DNA from: Phlyctochytrium arcticum
Taxonomy: Eukaryota > Chytridiomycota > Chytridiomycetes > Chytridiales > Chytridiaceae
Direction: 5' to 3'
DNA length: 64,000 bases
Assembly: GCA_025602905.1 (NCBI GenBank)
Contig: JAHLKI010000039.1
Span: forward strand, 124,001 to 188,000
Shown here: positions 47,715-59,120 of the stretch, in pieces
How positions within the stretch are numbered: position 1 is the stretch's first letter
Layout of the letters: the number at the start of each line of letters is the position of its first letter
Notes under the pieces: model-generated
Seen by the model: the letters and a program-made list of their open reading frames with translations, nothing else
Database searches by the model: none
What the model was told of the DNA's origin: nothing
Translations under genes and position numbers: made by a program

Positions 47715-49740
47715 ATGGTCGGCCTTTCGAAAGCGTTGTTGGGTGGAGCTGTGATTGACTCAGAGCTCGATGCTTTGTTTGGTAGTCTTAAACCTACCGA
47801 GCTCCGACCCCCAGTAGTTGGAACCGCCAAACGAAAGCAGGATAGCACCACAGAGGAAGTTGCCGTCAAGAAGAGCAAGAAGGTGGCTGAGGTAATAACC
47901 GTTTTGCCTAGTATACTTTCATGCATCGAGAGTGGTTCTAATGAATTCTCCCATAGTCGCCGAAAAAACCCGCGGACGACAAAGTAAACAAAGCATCAAA
48001 AGCGAAAAGTACACCCAAGAAAGAGAAATCATCGAAAGATGCTGTTGCTGCCGTTCCTGCTACAGCAACCGTCGACGGAAATACACCAAAGAAGGTCAAG
48101 AAGGCCAACGACAAGACGATCCCGGCCGCAAAGGGCAAATCCATAAAGACTGAAACGCCTGCTGCTACCGCTACAGCGGCTGTTGAGAATGACAAATCAA
48201 CGAAGTCAAAGAAGGTTAGAGACAAGGCAGTTCCAGCTGTGAAGAGTGAAGCCGTCACGTCACCGAAAAAGGAAGCACCGGCTGAAACTGCCAAAGAAGT
48301 CGTTGATGGTAAAAAGGCCAAGAAGGCCAAGAAGGCAAAGGTGGACACAGAGGTGAAAAAGGACGATTCGAAGCTATCAACATCTCCCGCTGCCAAGGAG
48401 GGAAAGAAGGCGAAGAAGGAGAAGGATGTCCCTGTCGTGAAGACTGAAACTGAAGTCGAAGACGACAATGTGAGCGAAACCGCGGATCCTATGGATGATA
48501 GCGCCTCGGGTTCCGACGAAGAGCCAGATGTGCAGTCAGAGTCTTGTTCGGAAGATGGTTCTGAAGACGAATCCAAGGACAAGACAGATGGGAAAGAGAA
48601 AAAGACTCGGAAGCAAGTCAAGGCAGATGTTCTGGAAAAGAACAACCGGACAGCATTTGTGGGAAACTTGACTATTGAGGCAACAAAGAATGCCGGGTTG
48701 AGTGCTCTCAAGCGATTGTTTAAAAAGCATGGCAAAGTGGAAAGCATTCGCTTCCGTTCTATTGTAAGTCTATTCTCATAATAAGCTTGGGAAGGTTTTT
48801 CTGAGCTGACAACAACGAATTTATAGGCGCGAACGGGCAAAATCTCGCGGAAAGCGGCATTTATTACCAAACAGTTCCATGCTGGTCGAGATACGCTCAA
48901 TGCATATGTTGTCTATGCCGAGAAAGAGTCAGTGGACAAAGCGTTAGCGGAGAATGGGACCGAGTTTATGGGAAAGCATTTGCGCGTAGACCGAGCGGTT
49001 ATGCCTGAAAAGGTGTGTATGACCTGCTTGCTTCTATGGGATTTTGTTGTGAACTTACCGGTTGGTGGCATGTAGCATGATACCAAGCGATCCGTATTCT
49101 TGGGATCACTACCCTTTGACATTGACGAGGAATCTGTCCGCACATTCTTCTCGCAATGTGGAGATGTTGGTAAGTACGGGGCAGACCATTCGACATTCAC
49201 ACATTGTCCGAACAGAAACTAATTTGACTGGTTTTGCTTCTTTTAGAGAACGTTCGCCTCTTGCGTGACAAGTATGTCCTAGCCCCTCGTCTATGACAGA
49301 GCTTGCAGATGCTAAACATCCTTCATTTATTTTTTCAGGGGCAGCAATGTTGGCAAAGGTATCGGATATGTTCAGTACAGCGACAAGGCAGCCGTTGTCC
49401 TGGCCATGAAACTTCACGGCTCGGAGCTCAAGGGCCGTAAAATCCGCGTCAATCGTTGCAAAGATGTATCCCCTGAAGCCAAGAGAAAACGCGCAATGGT
49501 AGGAAGCTCTATTTGCACACCGGCATTTCGCTCATGACGCTAATGTATATATTCCCTTGCTAGGCATCGGAAGGTACACGTGCTTCAAAAGACGATCCTA
49601 AACCGGCTGGCGGGAATGGCAAAGTCCGAGCGCGGTCCAATAAGGCCAAGGTCAAGGGCAAGGGTAAACCATACGACAAGAGTAAACGCAAGAGTGGAGG
49701 TAATGCGGCGGGAAAGAAGAAGGCTGCTCCTGCCAAATAA
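47715..49740 (+). CDS. NOP12: Nop12/RBM34-like nucleolar RNA-binding protein
   Basis: Two-RRM nucleolar protein; yeast Nop12 acts in 25S rRNA maturation (60S subunit). Seven exons or so from ATG 47715 to TAA 49740. After the short N-terminal LGGAVIDSELDALFGSL comes a long Lys/Ala/Glu-rich nucleolar-type tail region with KKAKKAKKAK runs, then an acidic block (SASGSDEEPDVQSES). RRM1 starts NNRTAFVGNLTIEAT with RNP2-like FVGNL; its RNP1 falls after the ARTGKISRKAAFITKQF junction. RRM2 has KRSVFLGSLPFDIDEESVRT and the RNP1 GKGIGYVQY. The C-terminus is Lys/Gly-rich. RBM34 is the animal counterpart with the same layout. Confidence 0.9.
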
Positions 49741-50121
49741 GCAGCGAGATTTCCATCATCCATCATCAGACCATTATTTATTCCGCAATCAGGACAATCT
49801 TAATTTATGAGCATCATTATGTCGCAAATCTTGCTTAATCTCAACGATGCGAAATGCATGCACCTGGCTCATCTATGTGCTGTGATGGACCCAGTTTTGT
49901 GCGTTCTGGGACAGCAGTTTTGCGCAACCGTCTCCTCCATCTGTAGTTAGCGAGATAGCAATTGTCCTTAGGGGCGCTCGACGCAATAGCTCCGTCATGC
50001 ATGAATGACCGCAGCTACTTCGTGCGTCCAGCACAAAGGGCCAGTGAGCTTATGGGCGGAGGCTTGTGCGCATATGGCCTGCCAACGCGAGCAATTACCA
50101 CGGATTCATCAATGGCCTTGC
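49741..50121. other. intergenic, convergent 3' ends
   Basis: 381 bp between the NOP12-like and PIG-P stops. Nothing recognised. Confidence 0.4.
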
Positions 50122-50862
50122 TCAACTTCCGAACAACACTTCGTTGACTATCGAAATTGGTACATCTTCGATTTCGGGTATAGAGTCCTCGCTCATTAGC
50201 TTTCGCAACTTGGCCTCACTGGGCGGCAGTTCCATTATCGGTGTTTTCTCATCTGTTCAACGATGTCAACACCGGATAGTCGCTGATCGGTTCAAGATGG
50301 TGTCATCAATTAATGATTTACCTGCCAAAGTGTAGTAGGACGATAATGATGGCGTTCGCCACAGATTAATGCCATTGAACATGAGAAGCGTGAATGGAAT
50401 CAGGCCCAAAATGTAGATGGGAAACACAATGGCCCACCAGCTTTGCCCAAATACTTTGTTAACGTCCTCGTAAGTCATCCAAATGTTCAGAAAATTACCG
50501 GGTAGGGTAGTAGTATATTCCGACCGCATGCAGGACTTCATCTGGTAGGATCGCCCAACATAAATACGCTCCTATTGGACAAGACACTGAATCAGTCTGG
50601 AACTTTGGGCATCTTATCATGTCACTCGCAAGGACGGGCACGGACCGAACGCGACAAACGAAGCCAAATAAACGACAAAACCGTAGTATTCTCGGATCTC
50701 AGAAGCTGTGTGGACAGGGGCGGTTTCTGCAGTGGGAGAGACGGGAAAGACGATGGAAGATCGACGGCGCCGGTGGTACATTCTTGGGCAAAACCGTAGA
50801 CGGAATGCCTGAAGGAACGCTGCTTCAACTTGCTCCTGAACTTGCTCCGAAATCCCGCTCAT
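50122..50862 (-). CDS. GPI19: PIG-P-like subunit of GPI-GlcNAc transferase
   Basis: Subunit P of the complex that adds GlcNAc to phosphatidylinositol, first step of GPI-anchor synthesis at the ER. Four exons. Exon 1 from ATG 50862 ends in EYYGFVVYLASFVAFG (first membrane helix). A GTCCGT donor leads to AYLCWAILPDEVLHAVGIYY, then YPTR spliced to WWAIVFPIYILGLIPFTLLM (second helix), followed by NGINLWRTPSLSSYYTLA. The last exon has DSIPEIEDVPISIVNEVLFG and a TGA at 50122. The WAxLP, YYP..WWAxxxP and D(I/V)P motifs are those of the family; the two-helix hairpin matches. The disordered, Arg-rich N-terminal 60 residues are longer than in animals. Confidence 0.88.
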
Positions 50863-50956
50863 ATACCTTTTTTGAGATAAATGGAACTCTGACGGTGAAA
50901 TCTGGGATCGAACATTTTACTAGACTCAACACGTCGGCACATGAACTAGAAGAGAG
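50863..50956. promoter_or_regulatory. 94-bp bidirectional promoter PIG-P / EF-G2
   Basis: Only 94 bp separate the two divergent start codons, so both genes must share core promoter DNA unless one start lies further inside. Confidence 0.5.
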
Positions 50957-53458
50957 ATGTTGCTGCGGTTTACCATTCGCTTGCGGCCACCCGCTCCTGG
51001 GTGCCTTTCGAGTTTCGTACCAACCCGACCACACGATATTCTCATACGCCGGAGCTATGCAAGTCCAGTCGTTCAGCACCCGCCAACCGCCGAAATGGCA
51101 TTCCCTCCCGAACGGATACGGAATATTGGGATTGTAGCACACATTGATGCCGGGAAGACCACCACAACAGAAAGAATGCTTTATTATGTCGGATATACCA
51201 AGCGCATCGGAGGTTTGTACTACTATCGTGTTAAGCTCAGAAACAATTTTTGTAATTGACAGCAGTGGATCTTTGTTTATATTGCAGAGGTACACGATGG
51301 AACAACAGTTACTGATTTTTTGAAACCTGAGAGGGAACGTGGAATAACTATCACATCCGCATGCATTCCTTTCTCTTGGCGGTCTCATCGGATCAATCTG
51401 ATCGATACACCAGGCCACGTTGATTTTACAATTGAGGTAGAGCGGAGTATGCGAGTGCTAGATGGAGCAGTATGTGTACTGGACGCTGTAGCAGGAGTGG
51501 AGGCCCAGACAGAAACAGTATGGCGACAAGCAAACAGGTACCGGGTTCCCCGAGTTGTGTTTGTCAACAAGATGGATCGCGAAGGTGCCACGCTGGTGAA
51601 AACTGTCAAGGCGATGGAGCGTCGTTTGACGGGGTGGGGAAAGCCGCTTGTATGCCATTGGCCCGTTGTACGTGATGCAAGTGCGTCGTTCAATGGCTCG
51701 GGATCAGGCGGACCTGCTTTCGAGGGGATTGTGGATCTTGTCACCATGGAATTGGTCGACTGGAAGAAGGATCCGCGGACAGGCAGTGTCGTCACGCGGC
51801 AGCCCATGTCGGATGAAGAATCGTTAGGAAAGAATCAGGCACACCTATATGCCGACGCAGTCCAGGCTCGTATAGCACTGGTTGAGAAACTATCAGAATT
51901 GGACGATACGATCGTAGACATATTTTTGGACAACGATGGAGATCACATGAAGGTCCCTGCAGCAGCCCTTCAAGCTGCTCTTCGTCGTGTTACGCTGAAC
52001 GGTCAAGGAATTCCCGTGTTCTGCGGTGCATCATTCAAGAACATTGGAGTACAACCGGTGCTTGACGCAGTCGTTGATTACCTTCCCTCACCCAGCGAGC
52101 GAACACCGCCGGTCGCTATATTACCGAACGGCAAATCAATCGACATTCACAACACTAGCGATCTTTGCGCATTAGCATTCAAAGTCATGCATGATCCCAA
52201 ACGCGGGCCTTTAGTGTTTGTTCGGGTTTACTCTGGCACGTTAGAGCGTGGAAGTGTGCTATTCAATCCCAATCAACAAACCAAGGAGCGCGTTCAGAAA
52301 GTACTGCAAATGTATGCCGATGACTACGAGGAAATCCCTTCCGTAACTGCTGGTAATATTGCCGCATTGATTGGCCTCAAAGAGACACGGACAGGGGAGA
52401 CCTTGATTCTCGCCTCCCAGGCCAAAAAGTCCCAGCCGACACTCGAAACAATCCCAATTCCACCACCAGTTTTTGTCCGCTCATGTGAACCAGCTAGTGC
52501 CTCTGATGAACGGTCATTGGCTACCGCTCTAAAGGCTTTGACTCGCGAGGATCCGTCCGTTCATGTTCGCTACGATTCGGAAACAGGACAAACTCTGCTT
52601 AGCGGCATGGGTGAGCTCCACCTCGAGATTACAGCCGACCGGTTGGCTGAAACACACCGTGTGAATTGCAAAATGGGCAAAGTCCTGATTAGTTACAGGG
52701 AAACATTGGCATTCACAGAAAGCGAAGCTGCATCCGAGGGGGTCAACATCACTCATGCCCACGACAAAGATGTGTTTGGCAAGCATGCTAGGGTAGATAT
52801 CACGCTTCACATCTCACCGATTGTCAACCCGTTTGATATGGACGAACAATGGATGGACGCCGGGTCAGCACCAAGCGGCGGAAATATCATCAACTACGCC
52901 GTCCCATCAAAGCACATTCAGTCTCCCTCGTACCCAAACATACCTATACCAGGCCAATCTGGCTTTCCTACACTTTCCGAAATCCACTCCGCACTGCAGT
53001 CTGGGATCCAGGGCGCCCTGAGCGGCGGGCCCCTTCACAATTTCCCCATATCCAATCTGCGCATCACAGTAGAATCCCTCACCCTCTATTCGGCAGAAAC
53101 ATCCCACCAGTCAGCCATCCGCGCAGCCGCTCATCGGGCTATTCAGAGTGCGCTTCACGACAAGTGTAAGCTGCTCGAACCCATTATGGATTTGAGTGTA
53201 CGCGTACCGGATAAGTACGTCGGTTCGATATCAAAAGACATTTCAGGATCAAGGCGGGGTCATATAGTAGCTCTGGAAAGTGACGAGCTGTTCCAAACCG
53301 TTAAGGCTACCATTCCCCTGTCTTCACTTGTCGGATACGCGACCCAGCTCAGAGGTCTTACAGCCGGCACCGGGGAGTTCTCCATGAACCTGAAAGGATA
53401 CGCCCCTGTACCTGCAACACGGGAGAAAGAAATCTTGGAAGAACTCCGCGGATACTAG
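50957..53458 (+). CDS. MEF2: mitochondrial elongation factor G2 (ribosome-recycling GTPase)
   Basis: EF-G2mt/GFM2 type GTPase, which with mitochondrial RRF splits post-termination ribosomes. Exons 50957-51212 and 51298-53458. An Arg/Ser-rich presequence ([20 protein letters not shown]) precedes the GTPase domain: G1 [15 protein letters not shown]2 region [11 protein letters not shown]3 [10 protein letters not shown]4 NKMD, G5 GASFKNIG. Domain II follows ([20 protein letters not shown]), then domain III with [12 protein letters not shown], and domain IV, which has a long Pro/Ser-containing insertion around [20 protein letters not shown]. Domain V closes with [20 protein letters not shown] and [19 protein letters not shown]. 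The DKYVG-S- SRRG signature and the domain IV layout fit MEF2 better than MEF1. Confidence 0.93.
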
Positions 53459-53991
53459 TAACGTCAGAAGCTCTGATCCTTCCTTGTACACCCTGTATCA
53501 GTTCGTCTGCCACGCTTGCCGCTCCCATTCACACGGAGCAATCATACTCTATTGCTTCTGACACACCCCTGTACAAAACCAGCAACAGCCCCTAATACTA
53601 CTTCATGCAAGCCATCCAAGCAAGTTGGCGAGGAACTGATAGCGGACGCGCAGTTTCTCACACCAGATTTACAACTCTCACCATGGAACTCCCAACTCAT
53701 GACTGGCCTGATTTAACCTATTGCCAATGCTCGTCCATTCATAAGCGATCTGTGGGAAAGTGCACTTGATACAGGTCAATCGAAGCTAGGGTTACGCGTC
53801 GCGTCCAAAAATTTGACGCGTCAAGCAACTTGAAGCAAGTGCGTTGCAAGTGTGCTCACATATTCACATATTCAAAACGATAAATACAAGAATATTAATA
53901 TTACGCTACTTGATACAGATTCAAATAATTACAGGCGGCCTAACAAATTGACCTGGGAGAGCACAATTATACAGGGAGGCGGGGGAGGCGC
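53459..53991. other. intergenic with paired ACGCGT motifs
   Basis: About 530 bp. It contains two ACGCGT hexamers at 53794 and 53816, the second in a perfect 12-bp palindrome TTGACGCGTCAA (53813-53824). No gene recognised. Confidence 0.4.
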
Positions 53992-54750
53992 TTAGACGAC
54001 AGGCAAGGGGAGGCGGGGTTCGCGAGCTTCGACGACAGGTAAGGGAAGGCGGGGTTCGCGAGCTTCGACGACAAGCAAGGGAAGGCGGGGCTCACGAGCT
54101 TCGACAACAGGCAAGGGAAGGCGGGGTTCGCGAGCTTCGACGACCGGCAAGGGGAGACGGGGTTCACGAGCTTCGACGACAAGCAAGGGAAGGCGGGGCT
54201 CACGAGCTTCGACAACAGGCAAGGGAAGGCGGGGTTCGCGAGCTTCGACGACCGGCAAGGGGAGACGGGGTTCACGAGCTTCGACGACCGGCAAGGGCAG
54301 GCGGGGTTCACGAGCTTCGACGACCGGCAACGGCAGGCGGGGTTCACGAGCTTCGACGACAGGCAAGGGAAGGCGGGGTTCGCGAGCGTCGACAATCGGC
54401 AAGGGGAGGCGAGCTTCGACGACCGGCAGTGGCAGGCGGGGTTCACGAGCTTCGACGACCGGCAGTGGCAGGCGGGGCTCACGAGCTTCTACAACTGGCA
54501 AGGGGAGGCGGGGCTCACGAACTTCGATGACAGGTAAGGGAAGGCGGGGGTCACGAGCCTTGAGGACCGGCAAGGGGAGGCGGGGTTCGCGAGCTTCAAC
54601 GACCGGCAAGGGGAGACGGGGTTCACGAGCTTCGACAACAGGCAAGGGGAGGCGGGGCTCACGAGCTTGCAGGCCAGCGGCGCCTATAGAGAGGGCCGAT
54701 GCAGATGAGATGGCTAGAACGGCGAACAAGAGGGTACCAGTGATCTTCAT
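53992..54750 (-). CDS. secreted tandem-repeat protein 1, 252 aa
   Basis: Starts MKITGTLLFAVLAISSASAL, a clear signal peptide, then SIGAAGLQ. The remaining 224 residues are nineteen tandem units of REPRLPLPVVEA type (12 residues, 36 bp each; unit 8 is shortened to ARLPLPIVD, and some units carry LLVV, VIEV or VLKA). There is no other domain, no cysteine and no dibasic Kex2-type site; each unit has Glu-Ala-Arg and Pro-Arg. Single exon, with a TATA box 121-132 bp upstream of the ATG. Closely related to the gene at 61691. Function unknown: possibilities are an extended proline-rich secreted or wall protein, or a precursor releasing many copies of one peptide. Confidence is high for the gene, low for any role. 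Confidence 0.88.
   Translation of the reverse strand: MKITGTLLFAVLAISSASALSIGAAGLQAREPRLPLPVVEAREPRLPLPVVEAREPRLPLPVLKARDPRLPLPVIEVREPRLPLPVVEAREPRLPLPVVEAREPRLPLPVVEARLPLPIVDAREPRLPLPVVEAREPRLPLPVVEAREPRLPLPVVEAREPRLPLPVVEAREPRLPLPVVEAREPRLPLLVVEAREPRLPLPVVEAREPRLPLPVVEAREPRLPLLVVEAREPRLPLPVVEAREPRLPLPVV
53995..54666 (-). repeat. 36-bp coding tandem repeat, about 19 units
   Basis: In-frame array encoding the 12-residue units. Neighbouring units are nearly identical in DNA, including synonymous sites, which indicates recent expansion or homogenisation. The 36-bp period leaves other frames and the opposite strand open too. Confidence 0.92.
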
Positions 54751-54870
54751 GATGGTGAGTGGTGGATTGAGAAGGAGGTAGATCTTCAGCAGATTGTCGA
54801 AAGATCAACTTTCAAGATAATGTGAAGAGAAGGAAGGGGATGTTGGTTGGGATGAGAGGAGGGGGATGGA

Positions 54871-54882
54871 GCTGCTTTTATA
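54871..54882 (-). promoter_or_regulatory. TATA box of secreted repeat gene 1
   Basis: TATAAAAGCAGC on the minus strand, about 120-130 bp before the ATG. Nearly the same string precedes the genes at 61691 (TATAAAAGCAGG) and 63617 (TATAAAAGCGAC). Confidence 0.6.
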
Positions 54883-55830
54883 ACCATTCTTCCTTTGGTG
54901 CAAAACTCAACGAGAATCCAACGTCGATCGGAGTCGCACTTTACCATGCACCGCCATGGGTGTCAAACTGTGTACGGCCATTTCTAAATTTAGCATCCAT
55001 GAACGGCAGAGCCGCAAGCTTCAATGAGCAGTAAAGCTGGTAAACTCAGGCTTAAAATCAACTTCACACGGTGCACCGCCATTGTTAGTTTGCCTTGGGT
55101 TCATTGTACTGGGTGGAAGTTTTAAGCGGAAGCAAAGTGTCGGAAGCGATGGCGTGCTTAGTGGAGGAAAGCCAAAAGACTTTCAGTATGGGAGATGCGG
55201 CAACAGCCGCTAGCTTAATGGATAGAGGTCTTGTGGCAGCTTTCACAGCGAGCGGTGTAAAAAGGTCTAGACTCTAGAGATGTATGGTGGTCACTTTGCC
55301 CAGAAAATACACAAATGGCAAAGGTCAAGCGCGGCACACACAAGGTCTCCACAGCTGCTACAAAGGGTCCGTCGTTCAACACACACAATGCTCCCACCGA
55401 CGCACACACAAGGTACTGGTTTTGCCGACAGGAGGGCCTCTCAGCGCAACCCGAGATTTTCCCGCCAAAAATTTACGTAAGCAATGTCCGACGGTCCGAA
55501 CGATTTCCGCGACAACTGATGGGTGCTATACTGATGTAAATTCTAATGTAAAAGAGTGCTAAGAAGTGAATGAAATGATCGAACATATGCTAAAATATAA
55601 GTGGGAGGATGTTCACCGCGCCAAACTGTGTAATAGGTGCAAACTACGCCCTAAAAACCGACAGCATGAGATTGTCATGGGGTATGGAAATGGACCCCAA
55701 ACGTCAAACGCAGAACGCATCGATGTGAGGCTGAGATATCTCAATCTAGACAATGTTTGTAAGAAAGTGAGTAATTGTTCATGGTGTAGCGGCGCAACCA
55801 GCGCCTGAGGGGCAGGCGAGTACCCTGTCT
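54883..55830. other. intergenic, no gene supported
   Basis: About 950 bp between repeat gene 1 and the zinc-finger-like gene. Short plus-strand frames (for example 55284-55562) overlap in all three phases and lack protein character. Confidence 0.4.
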
Positions 55831-58656
55831 TTACGCACCTTCAACATCACGCGCTGGAACCTTGACAATGTTCTTCCAAAAGTTGGTCAGCGATTGCTTG
55901 GCAATCCACTGAAACATGCTGGGGCACTTGCAATCATCTGTTAGGCATCCGCAGCCTGCACGATCTCCTGTCAACGAATTCGTGTTTAAGAAATCCCGCG
56001 TCTTCTGGGCTTTGGCTGATGGCTTCGCTGGCCCATTGGTGATGTCGCCAAGAGGGGATTTAGACGATGGCTTCGGCACAGATTGATAATCGACAATATT
56101 GACGTGCTTTCCAAAATTAACATACGTCTGACGCTTCAGGGGAATTGCGACCAAGCTTTCTCGAAGGGTAACTATGATCTTGTCGGGATTTTCCTTGTTT
56201 GCATTTCTTGCTGGACTGGACCCTGGTGTTGGTAACGATGAAGAGGAGGGAGGGGATTGAACTGGAGGACTTGATGGGGATAGAAGAGGAGAATTTGGGC
56301 TGGGTGGAGGGGGAGGCCTTACCACAAGGTTGTAGTGGGGCACATTGGACCAATACGACAACTTTCCAGTTTGTCCTTTTACGTCAAACGAGAAGGATAG
56401 AAGGGTAGAAAAAAGATCTTTCAGATGAGAAACCATTCTGGGAACAACATCGTCCATCGCCTTCTCCAAGGGAAGCGGTGCACTGGACTTCTCATCATCA
56501 TCTTCTTCATCATTGTCATGATCATCCGTCGGGATCGGAAGTCCGCGAAGCTGGAATTCGCGTTCAGTCATCTCTGCCAGCTGCTTGAGGGCATATTCCC
56601 CCCTCATGGCTGTGATAAGGAACGCTTTCCGGGTCACTTGATCGTTGGTATCATAAAAGCGGATAGCAGCGCGAAGGATGGAATGAAAGACCTCTAGGTC
56701 TTCGCTGGAAAACGTGGAGAATAGGACAGAGACGAGGACATCCTGTGAGAGGTGGGCCGGCAATTTCTCCAAGAGGGCGAGCTGGAATAGGATAATGTTC
56801 ACGTAATTCTTCTTCTCCAGACGGGTGAACAATGGGAAGAGGCGCTGCAGACACATCTTGATCTGACCAAGATCACCGCTGGCTAACAAGTATGGGCAGT
56901 CCACGGAAAGAGGAATAGCCTCCTCAAAAACCCACAAGATGGCATCGATCATAGCCTTGCGGACGGGTGTAGCGTCAGGATGATTGGCCGCCAACTTGTA
57001 GGTTTTTAGAAGTTCCTCTCGACATTCTTGCCATGCGGTCATGGCAAGGGCCAGCATAGCTGTTCTGCGTTTAGGTCGCATCTTGATTGGCGTGGTGTTC
57101 TCAATCTCGGGGTACCCAGCAATCCAGAGGGGATGAATCAGCATCCAAGCATGTATGAGGATGGCCTCTTGAGAGTTGAGTGATACATGCATCAAGTCGG
57201 GTACTGCCAGTACATGTGGTTGTAAAGCCTGGTACTTTGGGGATCTGAGAAGCTTGTTGACGTACATCCATACGTAAAAATCCCCGGCCAGCACAAAGGA
57301 CTGTTTGTGTGCAAGATCCTCGCCAGGATAGCCTACTTTGGACAGAAAAGCCTCTATGTTGTCCATGACGGGCTTAAGGTCATCAGCTGACTTCATGGGA
57401 TTATTATCGCTCCCGATAATATGGAAGTCTTCCTGAGATGCCGCCTTCGTTGCCATGCTATAAGCATACATTTTCTTGGAGAGAACTTCGCCATTGCGCA
57501 ACTTGGCATAGCTTTCGCTTCCGGGGCCTTCGATGACCTGGGGGATCCACGACACGTCCTGCAGGAGAGAGGCATTCAAACTTCCAATACCAGGGGGAAG
57601 TGGTTTGAGGTCTCGATGAAGCTTCACTGCATAGTTGGCAGTTGTTCTTGCGCTCGTAAACTTGCCTGGCGCATTAGCTGTGCTTGGTATGGCGCGAATC
57701 TGACACCAGTGAAAATCGTCAATCGTGACTACAAGAAGGGGGTTTGTTTGGAGAATGTCCTTCACCACGGCTTCTTGCGACTCCAGGATTAGATCGTTTG
57801 AACGGGCAACCGACTTTGACGGATGGTAGCAGATCCCTACTCTCGAAAAGTATCGCTGCAGGGTATATGACTGACCGATCATCTGCCGTCCAACGATTCG
57901 TTTGATATAGTCGCACCTCCTATCCATGGTATGGGCTTCATAGCAGATGGAAAAAATAATTTTTCTCTTCATGCGGTCCCTGTAGACCACGGATTGAAGT
58001 GGTGTGTCCTTGAAGCCAATCGAGGTGGCCTTGAGCTCGTACAGACGTGGGTATGCCGCAATGAATCCATCGACATCGACAAAGGGATTCCCGTCGAAAG
58101 GACGTTTGATAAAGTCCAACATGGCTTTATTCAAGTCATTGACCGTTGCGGGATCCTCTTCATCCGGTTTCGAAGGAGTGATAATGGTGATGGCATCCAA
58201 GTTCTCCGGCTCATCATGATCAACCATTATGACTACGGCTTCATCCTCATCTGCATTTGCTTCCGGCGATTCATCTGGTACACTTTCCACAGGTCGGAAG
58301 AATCCGTATTTATACCATCGAGATCGACACCCTTCGCAAGCATACGGGGCAGCGGCCCTACGCGCAAGCTGAGGCTTCACACCATTCATCGCCAGCTTAC
58401 CGAGCTCGTCATATCCAAACTTGTAAAATCGTGAGGAGTTCTTGGTCCCACAACCAAAACAGCCGGGTATAAAGTACCACTTGCCGTTCTTTCTTCCAGG
58501 CACTTCAGAGAACCAAACGCGTGAGCCTACAGCCTGAGGATTTCCGAGGTTCAAGAAAAAAGGCAAATGACGAAGGAATTACGATCAGTAGACTGTAGCG
58601 GCGCTTGATGTTCAAGTTGATCAAGATGCCCATCTCACCTTCCTCTTCGGCGGCAT
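55831..58656 (-). CDS. large unrecognised protein with Cys-pair fingers, 906 aa
   Basis: Exon 1 is 18 bp (58639-58656, MPPKRK, ending at a GTGAGA donor) and splices to exon 2 (55831-58533, starting AVGSRVWFSEVPGRKNGKWY); the frame closes. N-terminal Cys pairs (GCFGCGTK and ACEGCRSRW, about 45 residues apart) could form one zinc site. The middle 500 residues contain LLVVTIDDFHWCQIRAIPST, FVLAGDFYVWMYVNKLL, PDLMHVSLNSQEAILIHAWM and long helical stretches. A Pro/Ser-rich linker follows (PPPPPSPNSPLLSPSSPP), then a short Cys cluster GCGCLTDDCKC. I do not recognise the family. Acidic residues spaced through the core and the finger-plus-core layout would fit a transposase-derived or transposon protein, but I found no terminal repeats around it. 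It starts 185 bp from the MULE 2 target duplication. Confidence 0.75.
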
Positions 58657-58840
58657 GCTGTCACTTGCGCGTCGGAATACTAAAGATCCTGTCAGAAAAG
58701 GTTCGGATAAAGTCACAGAGTCTCCTTCCCATACCGGTTGAGGTGAGTTTCGAGAGTTTACTGGAGGTGTGTAGTGCAAAAGATCGCGTGGAAATGGACA
58801 GATGGTGAACGAATGTTTTGCAAAAACGTACAGTAAAACG

Positions 58841-58849
58841 GCCAGGTCG
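58841..58849. repeat. MULE 2 target-site duplication, left
   Basis: GCCAGGTCG, identical to 61665-61673. Confidence 0.94.
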
Positions 58850-58950
58850 GGACGTGACGAGGAATCGTACAGTCGGGCTAGGAATCGTACAGTCGCACAG
58901 CCACCTGAAATATGGACCGCGCGCTATCTTGAATCTCCGCTCAGATTGAC
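58850..58950 (+). repeat. MULE 2 left terminal inverted repeat
   Basis: 101 bp, starting GGACGTGACGAGGAATCG, inverted relative to 61564-61664 with one mismatch. Confidence 0.95.
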
Positions 58951-59120
58951 AAAGGTCATTCCCTGCTGTGAGATCTGTACCAAGATCTGTACAATATCCA
59001 ACGTGAGAGCTGTGTACGCACTACCCAACGTCACCTTTGAGTAAGAAGAGCCGCATACTGCTTTCTTGACGAGCAGAATATAACCTATCCTTTCTATATT
59101 TCTTTTTGCCGCAGACCGTC

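Noticed and set aside
53967..54781. Long open frames in other phases of the repeat array, including a cysteine-rich minus-strand frame and a plus-strand Arg/Gly/Ser frame
   Set aside because: A 36-bp repeat without stops keeps several frames open by itself. Only the frame with the signal peptide, ATG and TATA box is supported; the same applies to 61691-62197.
55785..58604. 11-bp direct repeat TGTAGCGGCGC at 55785-55795 and 58594-58604, flanking the large zinc-finger-like frame like a target-site duplication
   Set aside because: The right copy falls inside the proposed first intron, not outside the gene, and no terminal inverted repeats accompany it. A chance match is the simpler reading.
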